64,000 bases of DNA, from assembly GCA_965199975.1 (NCBI GenBank), contig OZ241340.1, positions 930,001 to 994,000 on the forward strand. Direction: 5' to 3'. Positions 1 to 8,462 of this stretch are shown one piece after another. The position numbers and the translations under genes were made by a program. Position 1 is the first letter of the stretch; every line of letters begins with the position of its first letter. The notes beneath the pieces were generated by a model, which had not been told where the DNA came from, made no database searches, and saw nothing but the letters and a program-made list of their open reading frames with translations. This DNA is from JASLDZ01 sp965199975. GTDB lineage: Bacteria; Pseudomonadota; Alphaproteobacteria; Caulobacterales; Caulobacteraceae.

Positions 1-278
1 ATCAGCGGGTTGGCGCCACCCACCACGTCGATCGGCGCGCCGGAGACCTGGCGTTGCGACGCCTCGGGCGCAGCGCGCGGCGCCGCGCGGCGCGGCGCCC
101 GGAAGGAGGAGGGTGGCGCGAAGGGGTTGGCGTCCTCGCGGCCACGCGCGCCGACCAGCGTCGGGTCGTTCTGCGCCTCGCCGAAGCCGCCGCCGCGCAC
201 CGCGCCGGGCGCGGGACGGATGACGGTGCGCTCGCCCTCGTCCTCCTCGTCGAAGCTGAAGGGGTCCTTCGGGCTCAC
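1..278 (-). CDS. tssL: TssL/DotU-like T6SS inner-membrane protein, N-terminal part only
   Basis: TssL (ImpK/DotU) sits in the inner membrane and joins the T6SS membrane complex to the baseplate. Only about 92 N-terminal residues are present; the rest lies beyond the left edge. The GTG start at 278 overlaps the TGA stop of tssK (GTGA), implying translational coupling. The visible part is a disordered acidic, Pro/Ala-rich region that ends in a GANPL sequence, which in this family precedes the DotU domain. Near the N-terminus is the motif EEDEGERTVIRP with Thr18. In Agrobacterium TssL a threonine in this tail is phosphorylated by PpkA and bound by the FHA protein. The family call rests on position and N-terminal style, since the conserved domain is not visible. 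Confidence 0.8.
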   Translation of the reverse strand, partial: MSPKDPFSFDEEDEGERTVIRPAPGAVRGGGFGEAQNDPTLVGARGREDANPFAPPSSFRAPRRAAPRAAPEASQRQVSGAPIDVVGGANPL

Positions 279-1627
279 CGCAGCCGCCCGCGGATGGCCC
301 ACATCTCGAGCGCGAGGTCAGGCACGTCGCCCGAGACGTGCAGCGCCGCGCCGCCGGAGCGCTCGACCAGCTTCCAGTCTTCCGAGGCGGCGTTGATCTC
401 GAAGTAGACCATGCCGGCGCGGAACGGGATCTGGCGGGGCTCTGTGGGAAGCGCGCGGATCGGCGCGCCGCCCAGCTGCAGGTTGACCAGGTCGCGGATG
501 CGCTCCACCGGGCCGATGGTGGTGCGCTTGGGCAGGTTGGAGCGCAGCGTCTCGGGGTCGATCGACGCGCGCGCCGCCAGCACGAACACGCAGTCGGTGA
601 AGAGCGACCGGTCGGTGATGCGCGCCACGCGGATGTTGTAGGCGCGCTCCTCGAGCGCGATGGGGATGGCGGTCTGCTCGAACACCGCGGAGAGCGCCTC
701 TCGCAGGAAGGCCAGCAGAGGCTCGAAGGAGCCCTGCAGATCGACGTGGCGATAAGGCGGCAGCTTGGGCGGGCGGTTCGTGGCCGTGTCGGTGATGGTG
801 GAGAGCTCGCCCGCCAGCGCCGAGAACGCCTCGTACAGCCGCTCGGGATGCAGCGAAGGCAGAGCCGAGAGGTGGCGCAGCACCATGTCGTTCCTGTTGC
901 ACAGCATCAGCACGATGAAGTCGGTCACCTCCGCGCTGCCCTTGCCGCCAGGGCTCGAAAGGCGCGCGGCGATGGCGGCCGCCCTGTGCTGCAGGAGGCC
1001 GCGGATCTCGGCCAGGGCCGAGCGCAGCGGCGCCGAGGCCGCCACGTCCAGCACTGTGGGCGAGAAGGCGCCGTCCAGCGTCACCGCCCCGTCCAGCCCC
1101 TTCTCCACCAGCCGCGCGATCGGCAGGCTGACATAGCCCGCCAGCTCCTGGCGCTCGTGCAGCAGGCGCAGGTCGAGCTTGCCGACGGTGAGGTCGGCGG
1201 GCGCGCCGGCGCCGACCAGGGCGTCGGTCACCTCGGCGGACTGGCCGATCCAGCGCACCGCCTGGTCGCCCTCGCGCTCCAGCCGCGCCTCGGCGACGCC
1301 CTGGCGGCGCACGGGCAGGGCCAGGCTGACCACCGCGTTGCGCAGGTCGGAGGGGACGGCCAGCGGCGTCGGATGGTCGTCATCGCCGGGCACGTCGAAC
1401 GCGGTGCCGTCGGGCAGGATGCCGGCGGCTCGCGTCAGGGCGAAGACGCCGGTACGCAGGAGCGCCGCATCCACCTCCAGCGACGTGAAGCCCCAGGAGA
1501 AGGGCCGCATCGCCTGGGCGTTCACCCGCACCATCTTCTCGAGATAACGCTCGAACTGCTGGAAGTGCTGGGTGCGCAGGAACATGCCCTCCGCCCACAG
1601 CACCTTGTTCTCCCAGTGGTTCGACAT
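275..1627 (-). CDS. tssK: T6SS baseplate protein TssK
   Basis: TssK (ImpJ/VasE), about 450 aa, is the trimeric baseplate connector that docks the wedge proteins onto the TssL-TssM membrane complex. The protein opens MSNHWENKVLWAEGMFLRTQ followed by HFQQFERYLE, the family's characteristic N-terminus (W..G.FL..QHFQ). I use the ATG at 1627; a longer frame adds 14 poorly conserved residues. Length is normal. The stop overlaps the GTG start of tssL. It lies 95 bp downstream of tagH, in the imp order impI-impJ-impK. Confidence 0.95.
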   Translation of the reverse strand: MSNHWENKVLWAEGMFLRTQHFQQFERYLEKMVRVNAQAMRPFSWGFTSLEVDAALLRTGVFALTRAAGILPDGTAFDVPGDDDHPTPLAVPSDLRNAVVSLALPVRRQGVAEARLEREGDQAVRWIGQSAEVTDALVGAGAPADLTVGKLDLRLLHERQELAGYVSLPIARLVEKGLDGAVTLDGAFSPTVLDVAASAPLRSALAEIRGLLQHRAAAIAARLSSPGGKGSAEVTDFIVLMLCNRNDMVLRHLSALPSLHPERLYEAFSALAGELSTITDTATNRPPKLPPYRHVDLQGSFEPLLAFLREALSAVFEQTAIPIALEERAYNIRVARITDRSLFTDCVFVLAARASIDPETLRSNLPKRTTIGPVERIRDLVNLQLGGAPIRALPTEPRQIPFRAGMVYFEINAASEDWKLVERSGGAALHVSGDVPDLALEMWAIRGRLR

Positions 1628-1722
1628 CAGCCGGCCCTCGCCGCGCCCGCGAAGGGCTGGTGGCGACAAGGCCTAGCTGATCTCCGCGACTGCGCCACCC
1701 GCCCCCCTTTCCCGCGCGCCGC

Positions 1723-3198
1723 TCAGCGGCCCGACATCCTGTCCAGCTCGGCCAGCTGCGCCTCGTAGGCGGCGCGGAATTCGCGATTGGCCGGGCTGTC
1801 CGCGCTGTCCTGCGTCTCGCTGCGCACCTGGGCGTAGAGCCGATCGTACTCGGTCCACAGCACGCCGGCCCGTGTCTTGAGCACGAAGGGCTGGTCCTTG
1901 ACCGCCTCCTCCACCTTCGCCGGAGCCAGCAGGTCCAGGGTGGAGACCAGCGCCGCCCGCAGGCCGGCCAGCATGCACAGGAGGTGCTTCTTCACGTCCG
2001 CGAACGACTCGGCCACCGCCTGCGGCCCGTCGAGGAAGCCCTGCTCGGGCGGGCGAAGAAGCTCCGTCGCAACACGTTGGGGCGGCGCCCACTTGAATGG
2101 GTTGTTGTCGGCGGCGCGCACCACGGTGCGCACCATGCGGTACTCGCTCTTAAGCGCGGTGCGCTCGCCCATGATGTCGCTCAAGCCCAGCACCATGTGG
2201 CGATAGACGGCGCCCAGCCGCTCCATCGCTTCGGCTGGGTCGGCTCCGGCGAAGGCGCTCGGGTCCAGCCGTGCGCCCGTGCAGAAGGCGCGCAGCAGGT
2301 CAGCCGGCGCGCCGGCGGGTGGCGGGCCGCTCGCGGCTGCGGCGGGAGCGAGGATCGGAGCGGCCGAAGCCGGCGCGGCTGGCGTTGGCCTGTCGGCGGC
2401 TTTCGAAGCGGCTGGGTGCGGAGCCGAAGTCGGCTGCGCCGGGGCGTTCCAGTCCGAAGGAATGGCCAGGTCGTCGGCGCCGACCGTGGGCGCCTGCAAC
2501 ACCGGCCGGGTGAACGGCGCGTCGAAGCCGAAGCCGCCTCCCTCCGCCCGAGCCTTTGGCGGCTCCCGCCAGGAGGGGGCCGAGCCGATCATCGCCTCCG
2601 GCGCTTGGCGCTGCGACGGCCCGTCCCAGTCGCCCGCCCGCTGCTCGCGCCGCCGCACCCACGCGTCTCCGCCAGGGGAGGCCGAGTAGTCCGACGCCAG
2701 CGGGTCGCTCGCGCCGCCCCCGGCGAACGGGTCGTCGTCGCGGCGGGAGAGCGGGTCGGAGGGGAGGGCGCTGGCGAAGGGGTCGGGGGCGCCGGTGCGG
2801 GGCGCGGCCTCCGCCTCGCCATCACGCAGGAACGGGTTGGCGGCGGCCGGCGAAGCGACCGGATCCGGTCGCGCGTCGGCGTCGGCGCGCTCGACCAGCA
2901 CCACGTAGGGGCCGAACTCCAGCCGCTCGCCCAGGTCGACGCGCACAGTCTCGTCGCGCGGCATGCGTGCGTCGCGAGTGGCCAGCGTCACGCCGTTGGT
3001 GCTGGTGTCGGTGACGCTGACCGCCCCGCCGCGCACGCCCACCTTCAGGTGCAGGCGCGACAGCGCCCGGTCCGGGTCAGGCAGCGCCCAGCCCGCGGCC
3101 GCGTCGCGCCCGATGGTCAGCTCGTCGCGCTCGTCGAGCACGCGCATGTCGACTTGGCGGCTGGGATCGGAGGCGGTGAACAGGCGCAGCGCGATCAT
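1723..3198 (-). CDS. tagH: FHA-domain T6SS protein TagH (ImpI/Fha)
   Basis: This 491-aa protein has an N-terminal FHA domain (residues about 20-100: TIGRD near 28, SRLH and a DTSTNG motif), which binds phosphothreonine peptides. A long Pro/Ala-rich linker follows, then a C-terminal ImpI/VasC domain (from about residue 310) with the block ADNNPFKW. In T6SS loci it carries the signal from the PpkA kinase to assembly; in Agrobacterium the homologue Fha binds phosphorylated TssL. The start is the ATG at 3198, giving MIALRLF just before the FHA fold; a longer frame to 3309 adds only Arg-rich residues. A PpkA-type kinase gene (19023) and a TssL tail with a suitable threonine are both in this window, so a complete writer-reader-target set is present. 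Confidence 0.92.
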   Translation of the reverse strand: MIALRLFTASDPSRQVDMRVLDERDELTIGRDAAAGWALPDPDRALSRLHLKVGVRGGAVSVTDTSTNGVTLATRDARMPRDETVRVDLGERLEFGPYVVLVERADADARPDPVASPAAANPFLRDGEAEAAPRTGAPDPFASALPSDPLSRRDDDPFAGGGASDPLASDYSASPGGDAWVRRREQRAGDWDGPSQRQAPEAMIGSAPSWREPPKARAEGGGFGFDAPFTRPVLQAPTVGADDLAIPSDWNAPAQPTSAPHPAASKAADRPTPAAPASAAPILAPAAAASGPPPAGAPADLLRAFCTGARLDPSAFAGADPAEAMERLGAVYRHMVLGLSDIMGERTALKSEYRMVRTVVRAADNNPFKWAPPQRVATELLRPPEQGFLDGPQAVAESFADVKKHLLCMLAGLRAALVSTLDLLAPAKVEEAVKDQPFVLKTRAGVLWTEYDRLYAQVRSETQDSADSPANREFRAAYEAQLAELDRMSGR

Positions 3199-3343
3199 GG
3201 CGCCCTCCGCCTGCGATGCGCCCGGTCCGTGCTCGCCTCTCCGCCCACCACGCCCTCCGCCTCTTCGCCGCAGTGCGCGACTATCGACCGCGCCGCGACG
3301 CGGTGGCAAGGCCGGCCGCGTCTCCGGAAGGGGGCCTGCGCCA

Positions 3344-5053
3344 TCAGTTGAGGTCGATCATGGGCGCAGTGATCTTCACGCCCTCCTTGGTGATCGACAC
3401 CTGGCTCCCGCCCACGGAGAAGGTGATCGAGGTGTCGGAGCTGATGGTCAGCGCGCCCTTCGCGTGCACCGCGTGCGTGCCGCCCACCTCGTGGCCGCTG
3501 TTCCCGGTGACCTGCAGCGCGCTGTTCTGGCCGATGCTGACGATCTCATCCTTGGTCGTCACCCGGCGCAGGTTGCGCCCGGCGAAGGTGTAGATCTCCT
3601 CGGCGCCCGCCTTGTCCTCGAAGATGAACTCGTTGGCGATCGAGCCGGACGGGTGGCTCATGGTGCGCCAGCCCGCCTGACTTAGCTTGGCTGGGGTCTC
3701 GTAGGGCTGCTTGTTGTCGCCGTTGTAGATGCACGCGACGACGATAGGTCGGTCGGGATCCCCTTCCAGGTAATCGACCAACACCTCCATGCCCGGGCGC
3801 GGCACGAATTGGGCGCCGATCCCGCCGCCGGCCCACTGCTGGGCCACCCGCAGCCAGCAGGTGGAGGCGCCGGCATGGTCCCAGTGGAAACGCACCTGGA
3901 TGCGGCCGAAGCCCTCCGGGTCGACCTGGTCGACGACAACGCCCGTCTGCGGGCCGCGCACGCTGGCGGCGGGCGTGGTGCGCGCAGGGCGGTGCGGCTG
4001 ATCGCTAGGGACGGCGCTGAAACGCTGCTCGTAGCTGGGCTCGCCCTCCTCAAGACCCCATGGATCGAAAGCGGTGTGGCTGACGGTGCGGATGACGATG
4101 CGCCGTTCGCGGGGGCTGAGCCGCGCATCGTCGATTTCGAAGCGGGCCCCGGGGGTGAAGCTGGTGTATTTGCCCTGGCCCTCCACCGCGAGCGCACCCG
4201 ACTCTTGGTGCTCCATGGCCAGCTTGGAGAGACGGCGCACGTCCTCGGGCGTGTAACCACCGCCCGGCCAGCTGTATTGGCGCGTTGACTTGGCGGAATA
4301 GCCGAGCCGGCTAGCGGTCTTGACTGGCGTCAGCGTGGTGGGCTTCTTGAAATCGTAATCGTTGGTCAGCGACCCGCCCGTGGTCGCAGCGTAGGAAGTG
4401 CCGACGCTCTTCAGGCCTGGGTGCAGCGGACTGGAGCGGAAGGTCACCTTTTGCGGATCGCCGTCAAAGAAGCCAGACGGGTCGTCCGCCAGCGTCATTT
4501 TATGCTTGAATCGGCCCGCACCCTCGTCATAACGAAAATAATAGAAGATACCTTCTTCTTCCATCAACCGGCTGATGAAGTCAAAGTCGCTCTCGCTATA
4601 TTGAACGCAGTACTCCCGAATTCGATTAACATTTTTTATCTTCGTGTCGTCGAAGGTGATCTCGTGCTCAGTAAGAATCTGGGCGATTACCTGCTTCGCC
4701 GTTTTAGCGGCGAAGATGCGATTGTCCCGATTAAGTTTTGTAGACGACAGCGATGCCGAAATGTCGAGCACGAACTCGACATATTGACCCTTCTGGTAGG
4801 CATGCTCGAAACGCACACACTGACCGTTTATTTTGCGTGGGGAGTCGTCGGATAAACCCATCATGAAAGTAATGGATGAGCCGACCCACTCCGATGCCTG
4901 TGGGATATCACCCCGCGAGCGAATGGTGAGCCTAAATGCAAAAGGCTTGGAGAGAGCCTCCTCGCCCTCAAGCCGGAACAGATAGTAATCCTGAACCGAG
5001 CCAGGACTTTCGATCAGCTTGAGGAAATTTTTCGGATCGCGCCCGGCGTCCAT
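3344..5053 (-). CDS. vgrG: T6SS spike protein VgrG (TssI)
   Basis: VgrG trimers form the needle tip on the Hcp tube. The 569-aa protein has the N-terminal gp27-like part (ending in the SESDFDFISRLMEEEGIFYYF block near residues 153-173), the gp5-like OB part (GVVVDQVDPEGFGRIQVRFHW and LEGDPDRPIVVACIYN) and a short beta-helix stalk ending ITAPMIDLN. There is no C-terminal toxin extension, so it is a structural or cargo-carrying VgrG. No DUF4123 or DUF2169 adaptor, PAAR protein or effector/immunity pair lies beside it. The DNA for the first third (about 4440-5030) is far less GC-rich than its surroundings, a sign of module exchange. Confidence 0.95.
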   Translation of the reverse strand: MDAGRDPKNFLKLIESPGSVQDYYLFRLEGEEALSKPFAFRLTIRSRGDIPQASEWVGSSITFMMGLSDDSPRKINGQCVRFEHAYQKGQYVEFVLDISASLSSTKLNRDNRIFAAKTAKQVIAQILTEHEITFDDTKIKNVNRIREYCVQYSESDFDFISRLMEEEGIFYYFRYDEGAGRFKHKMTLADDPSGFFDGDPQKVTFRSSPLHPGLKSVGTSYAATTGGSLTNDYDFKKPTTLTPVKTASRLGYSAKSTRQYSWPGGGYTPEDVRRLSKLAMEHQESGALAVEGQGKYTSFTPGARFEIDDARLSPRERRIVIRTVSHTAFDPWGLEEGEPSYEQRFSAVPSDQPHRPARTTPAASVRGPQTGVVVDQVDPEGFGRIQVRFHWDHAGASTCWLRVAQQWAGGGIGAQFVPRPGMEVLVDYLEGDPDRPIVVACIYNGDNKQPYETPAKLSQAGWRTMSHPSGSIANEFIFEDKAGAEEIYTFAGRNLRRVTTKDEIVSIGQNSALQVTGNSGHEVGGTHAVHAKGALTISSDTSITFSVGGSQVSITKEGVKITAPMIDLN

Positions 5054-5086
5054 CGTTCACCCACCCACGCCGCCGCCGCCGCCGCC

Positions 5087-5116
5087 CCAGACACCCTCGT
5101 CGACGAAGGCGTCTGG
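5087..5116 (-). other. Hairpin between hcp and vgrG
   Basis: Nine-base arms (5087-5095 and 5108-5116) pair with one mismatch around a 12-base loop, just downstream of the hcp stop. No T-run follows in the direction of transcription (it runs into a GGC-repeat tract), so it is not a classical terminator. It could protect the 3' end of the hcp transcript or damp read-through to vgrG, since Hcp is needed in large excess over VgrG. This role is inferred. Confidence 0.4.
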
Positions 5117-5141
5117 CGACGGAGGCGAGCGACGGTGCCGC

Positions 5142-5633
5142 TCAGGAACCGGCTGCGGTGATGAAATCGAAGTTGCCGCGCTGCGCGGCCATCGACGAAC
5201 CCGAGGCATCGGTGGAATATTGGCTGATCTCGATCTTCGAGAAGTTCAGCGCCACATTTTCCATCGGCTCATGTTGCCCTTGCGAACCGGCGGTATTGTA
5301 CGCGGAGGTGATGCAGTTGGTCATCTTGTACTCCATGTACTTGTCCTGACCGCCGTTGGCCGAAGGCATGGTGACCGCGAGCGTGGCGTTGGGGATCACC
5401 GCGCCGTTCATTGAGTCGAGCATGAACTTGGCGCTAGTCTGATCCTGCTTCTTCACCATGTGCAGGTCGCCGGGCGTCACCTTGCCGGCGGACAAACGAT
5501 TGGACGAAGAACCGACCGTGGTCTGCACCGGCACGGAGAAGCCCCAGCTAAAGGACTCGACCTCGATCCAGCCCTGGTACTGGCCCTTGGTCACGTTGCC
5601 CGTGAAACCATCCAACTTCAGATAGGCCGCCAT
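5142..5633 (-). CDS. hcp: T6SS tube protein Hcp (TssD)
   Basis: Hcp hexamers stack to form the inner tube expelled by the T6SS. The 163-aa product begins MAAYLKLDGFTGNVTKGQYQ and shows the family features: the IEVESFSWGF strand, the LHMVKKQDQTS segment and an ending with a beta-rich FSKIEISQYS. I chose the ATG at 5633 because the 21 extra codons upstream do not resemble Hcp and lie in non-coding-like sequence. It sits between clpV and vgrG, and GC content here is lower than in the rest of the cluster. Confidence 0.95.
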   Translation of the reverse strand: MAAYLKLDGFTGNVTKGQYQGWIEVESFSWGFSVPVQTTVGSSSNRLSAGKVTPGDLHMVKKQDQTSAKFMLDSMNGAVIPNATLAVTMPSANGGQDKYMEYKMTNCITSAYNTAGSQGQHEPMENVALNFSKIEISQYSTDASGSSMAAQRGNFDFITAAGS

Positions 5634-5725
5634 TGATCCAGATCCCTTTTCCTGCGCCCCAAAAAGGGGAACCCCGTTGAAATTAAACCAAGCCACCTCG
5701 GCCGCATAGCCCTACACGTGGCCCA

Positions 5726-8347
5726 TTACGAAATAGCGTAGCCGAAGGTTCCGCTGCCGTCGACGCTCAAAATGATTTCCGCGGTAGCAGTCTGGTCCAT
5801 CATCCGCGACAGCATGCGACCAGCGAGCGCCGGTGTGACGGTTTGATTAAGGATGGCCTCAATGTTGCGCGCGCCGCTTTGCGTTTCCGTGCAACGCTCG
5901 GCGATCGCATCAGCGACTTCGGGGCTCCAACGCAGGCGAGCACCATAGCTTGAGGCGACGCGCGTTCGCACGCGGCTCAGCGCGATCTCGACGATCTCGC
6001 GGATGATCTCCGGCGGCAGGGGCGTGTAGGGCGCCACGGTCACGCGGCCCAGGAAGGCGGGCTTGAACACCTTGAGCAGGTCGGGCCGCAAGGCTGCGGC
6101 GAGATCGGCGGCGTCGGGCGCGGTGTCCGGGTCTTCGTAGAGCTTCTCGATCGTCTCCGACCCCGCGTTGCTCGTCATGATCAGGACGGTGTTGCGGAAA
6201 TCGATGTCGCGGCCCTGGCCGTCCTTGAGCTGACCCTTGTCGAAGACCTGATAGAAGATGTCCTGCACGCCGGGGTGGGCTTTCTCCATCTCGTCGAGCA
6301 GCACCACGCCGAAGGGGCGCCGCCGCACCGCCTCGGTCAAGACCCCGCCCTCGCCGTAGCCGACGTATCCCGGAGGCGAGCCTAGCAAGAGAGAGACCTT
6401 ATGCTCCTCCTTGAACTCGCTCATGTTGATGACGGTCATGGCCTGCTGGCCGCCGTAGAGCAGGTCGGCGAGCGTGATGGCCGTCTCCGTCTTGCCCACC
6501 CCCGAGGTGCCGCACATCAGGAACACGCCGAGCGGCTTGCGGGGATCGGCCAGGCCGGCGCGGGCCACGCGCATGGCCTCGGCGATGATGTGCAGGGCCT
6601 GCGGCTGGCCGCGGATGCGCATCGCCATGCGCGCCTCGAGGTCGAGCACGCCCCTGACCTCGTCGGCGACCATGCGGCCGACGGGGATGCCGGTCCAGCC
6701 GGCCAGCACGTCGGCCACCGCCTGCCGGTCGACCACGTCGAACACCAGCGGCTGCTCGCCCTGCAGGGCGGCGAGCGCGCCGCGTGCGGCGGTCAGCGCC
6801 TCGCGGCCGGTCTCGTGCGCCGCCTCGTCCTGCACCGCGTGCGCCGCCTCCAAGTCCTGGCGCGCCTGCGACATGCGGCCGACCAGCTCGAGCTCCTCGC
6901 GCCAGCGCGCCTCCAAGGTCTCCAGCCCGGCCTGCAGCTCGGCCTTCATGGCTTCGCGCTCGGAGAGGGCGACGGCGTGGTCGGCGCCGCCGGCGGCCTC
7001 GCGGCCCAGCACACGCAGCTCCACCTCCAGCTGCTCGACGCGGCGGCGCGCGTCCTCCACCGCCGCCGGCGTCGCCGCCCGGCTGACGGCCACGCGCGCG
7101 CAAGCGGTGTCCAGGAGGCTGATCGACTTGTCCGGCAGCTGGCGGCCGGAGATGTAGCGGTGCGAGAGGCGCACGCTGGCGTCCACCGCCTCCTCCAGTA
7201 TGCGCACGCCGTGGTGGGCCTCCAGCGTGTCGACGAGGCCGCGCATCATGCGCACGGCGGTTTCCTCGTCGGGCTCCTCGACCTTGACCACCTGGAAGCG
7301 GCGGGTGAGCGCGGGGTCCTTCTCGAAGTACTTCTTGTATTCGGCCCAGGTGGTGGCCGCGATGGTGCGCAGTTCGCCCCGCGCCAGGGCGGGCTTGAGC
7401 AGGTTGGCTGCGTCGCCCTGGCCCTCGGCGCCGCCGGCTCCGATCAGGGTGTGGGCTTCGTCCACGAACATGATCACCGGCGTGGGCGAGGCCTTCACCT
7501 CGCTGATCACCGACTTCAGCCGGTTCTCGAACTCGCCCTTCACGCCCGCGCCCGCCTGCAGGAGGCCGAGGTCGAGGGTGAGCAGGCGCACGGGCTTGAG
7601 CGCCTCGGGCACGTCGCCGGCCACGATGCGCAGGGCGAAGCCCTCGACCACCGCGGTCTTGCCCACGCCCGCTTCGCCCGTGAGGATCGGGTTGTTCTGG
7701 CGACGCCGGCTGAGGATGTCGATGATCTGGCGGATCTCGGGATCGCGGCCCAGCACCGGGTCGACCTCGCCTGCGCGGGCGCGGGCGGTGAGGTCGATGC
7801 AGTACTTGGCCAGCGCCTGACCGCCGCTCGCAGGCGCCGTCGCGCCTTCCGGAAGGGGGCCCTCGGGGCCGCCGCCCGCGTCGTCCGCCTTGGCCAGGAT
7901 GTCAGGCAGGGCGTCGGCCAGGGCGGGGGGGGAGATCAGCTGCAGCTGGCGTGAGGCGTCGCGGGCCAGGGGAGCCAAATCGTCGCTCGACAGCAGCGCC
8001 GAAAGCACGTGACCCGGGCGCACCCGCTCGGCCCCGAACTGCAGGCTGGCCAGGAGCCAAGCCTCGCGGATCAGCTTGACGAGATTGGGCGAGAGCGCCG
8101 GCGCGCGGCCGTTGCCGGTCTTCATCGCGTCCAGCGAAGCGTCGAGTTCGGCCTCCAGACGGCCGGCGTCCACCGCGAAGCGGTCGAGGATGCGCGCGAT
8201 GTCGCCGCGCGGCGGCTCCATCAGCTTCAGAAGCCAGTGCTCGGGCTCGACGTTGTAGTGGGTGCGCGAGAGCGTCAGGCCGGCGGCGGCCTCCAGCGCC
8301 TCGCGGCAGGCCGGGTCCAGTCGGTCGACCAGCGCCCTGAGATCCAT
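5726..8347 (-). CDS. clpV: T6SS sheath-disassembly ATPase ClpV (TssH)
   Basis: ClpV is the AAA+ unfoldase that strips contracted TssB-TssC sheath for reuse. The 873-aa protein has the N-terminal Clp repeat domain (about 1-150), AAA1 with Walker A GEAGVGKT and Walker B VDEAHTLIGAGG, a coiled-coil middle domain (about 400-530), and AAA2 with GTSGVGKTE and LLDEMEKAH, plus the C-terminal D2-small domain. The start is the ATG at 8347, giving MDLRALVDRLDP; the longer frame adds 23 atypical residues. It is divergent from the methyltransferase gene and upstream of hcp. Confidence 0.97.
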   Translation of the reverse strand: MDLRALVDRLDPACREALEAAAGLTLSRTHYNVEPEHWLLKLMEPPRGDIARILDRFAVDAGRLEAELDASLDAMKTGNGRAPALSPNLVKLIREAWLLASLQFGAERVRPGHVLSALLSSDDLAPLARDASRQLQLISPPALADALPDILAKADDAGGGPEGPLPEGATAPASGGQALAKYCIDLTARARAGEVDPVLGRDPEIRQIIDILSRRRQNNPILTGEAGVGKTAVVEGFALRIVAGDVPEALKPVRLLTLDLGLLQAGAGVKGEFENRLKSVISEVKASPTPVIMFVDEAHTLIGAGGAEGQGDAANLLKPALARGELRTIAATTWAEYKKYFEKDPALTRRFQVVKVEEPDEETAVRMMRGLVDTLEAHHGVRILEEAVDASVRLSHRYISGRQLPDKSISLLDTACARVAVSRAATPAAVEDARRRVEQLEVELRVLGREAAGGADHAVALSEREAMKAELQAGLETLEARWREELELVGRMSQARQDLEAAHAVQDEAAHETGREALTAARGALAALQGEQPLVFDVVDRQAVADVLAGWTGIPVGRMVADEVRGVLDLEARMAMRIRGQPQALHIIAEAMRVARAGLADPRKPLGVFLMCGTSGVGKTETAITLADLLYGGQQAMTVINMSEFKEEHKVSLLLGSPPGYVGYGEGGVLTEAVRRRPFGVVLLDEMEKAHPGVQDIFYQVFDKGQLKDGQGRDIDFRNTVLIMTSNAGSETIEKLYEDPDTAPDAADLAAALRPDLLKVFKPAFLGRVTVAPYTPLPPEIIREIVEIALSRVRTRVASSYGARLRWSPEVADAIAERCTETQSGARNIEAILNQTVTPALAGRMLSRMMDQTATAEIILSVDGSGTFGYAIS

Positions 8348-8462
8348 GCCCCGCCCCCGGCGCCACCCCGCTTGCGCAGGCGAGGCGAACACTAGCCGAA
8401 GCTTGCCCTGGAACAACCCGTCCGCAACTGTGGGGAGAATCGGACGGGGGAGTGTGGCGCGG

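Noticed and set aside
1984..3351. 455-codon plus-strand frame over tagH
   Set aside because: Shadow of the FHA gene; composition is biased and the real frame carries the FHA and ImpI motifs.
5070..5087. GCC repeat tract as a mobile or phase-variable element
   Set aside because: Short, in a non-coding spacer and in very GC-rich DNA; kept only as a remark with the neighbouring hairpin.
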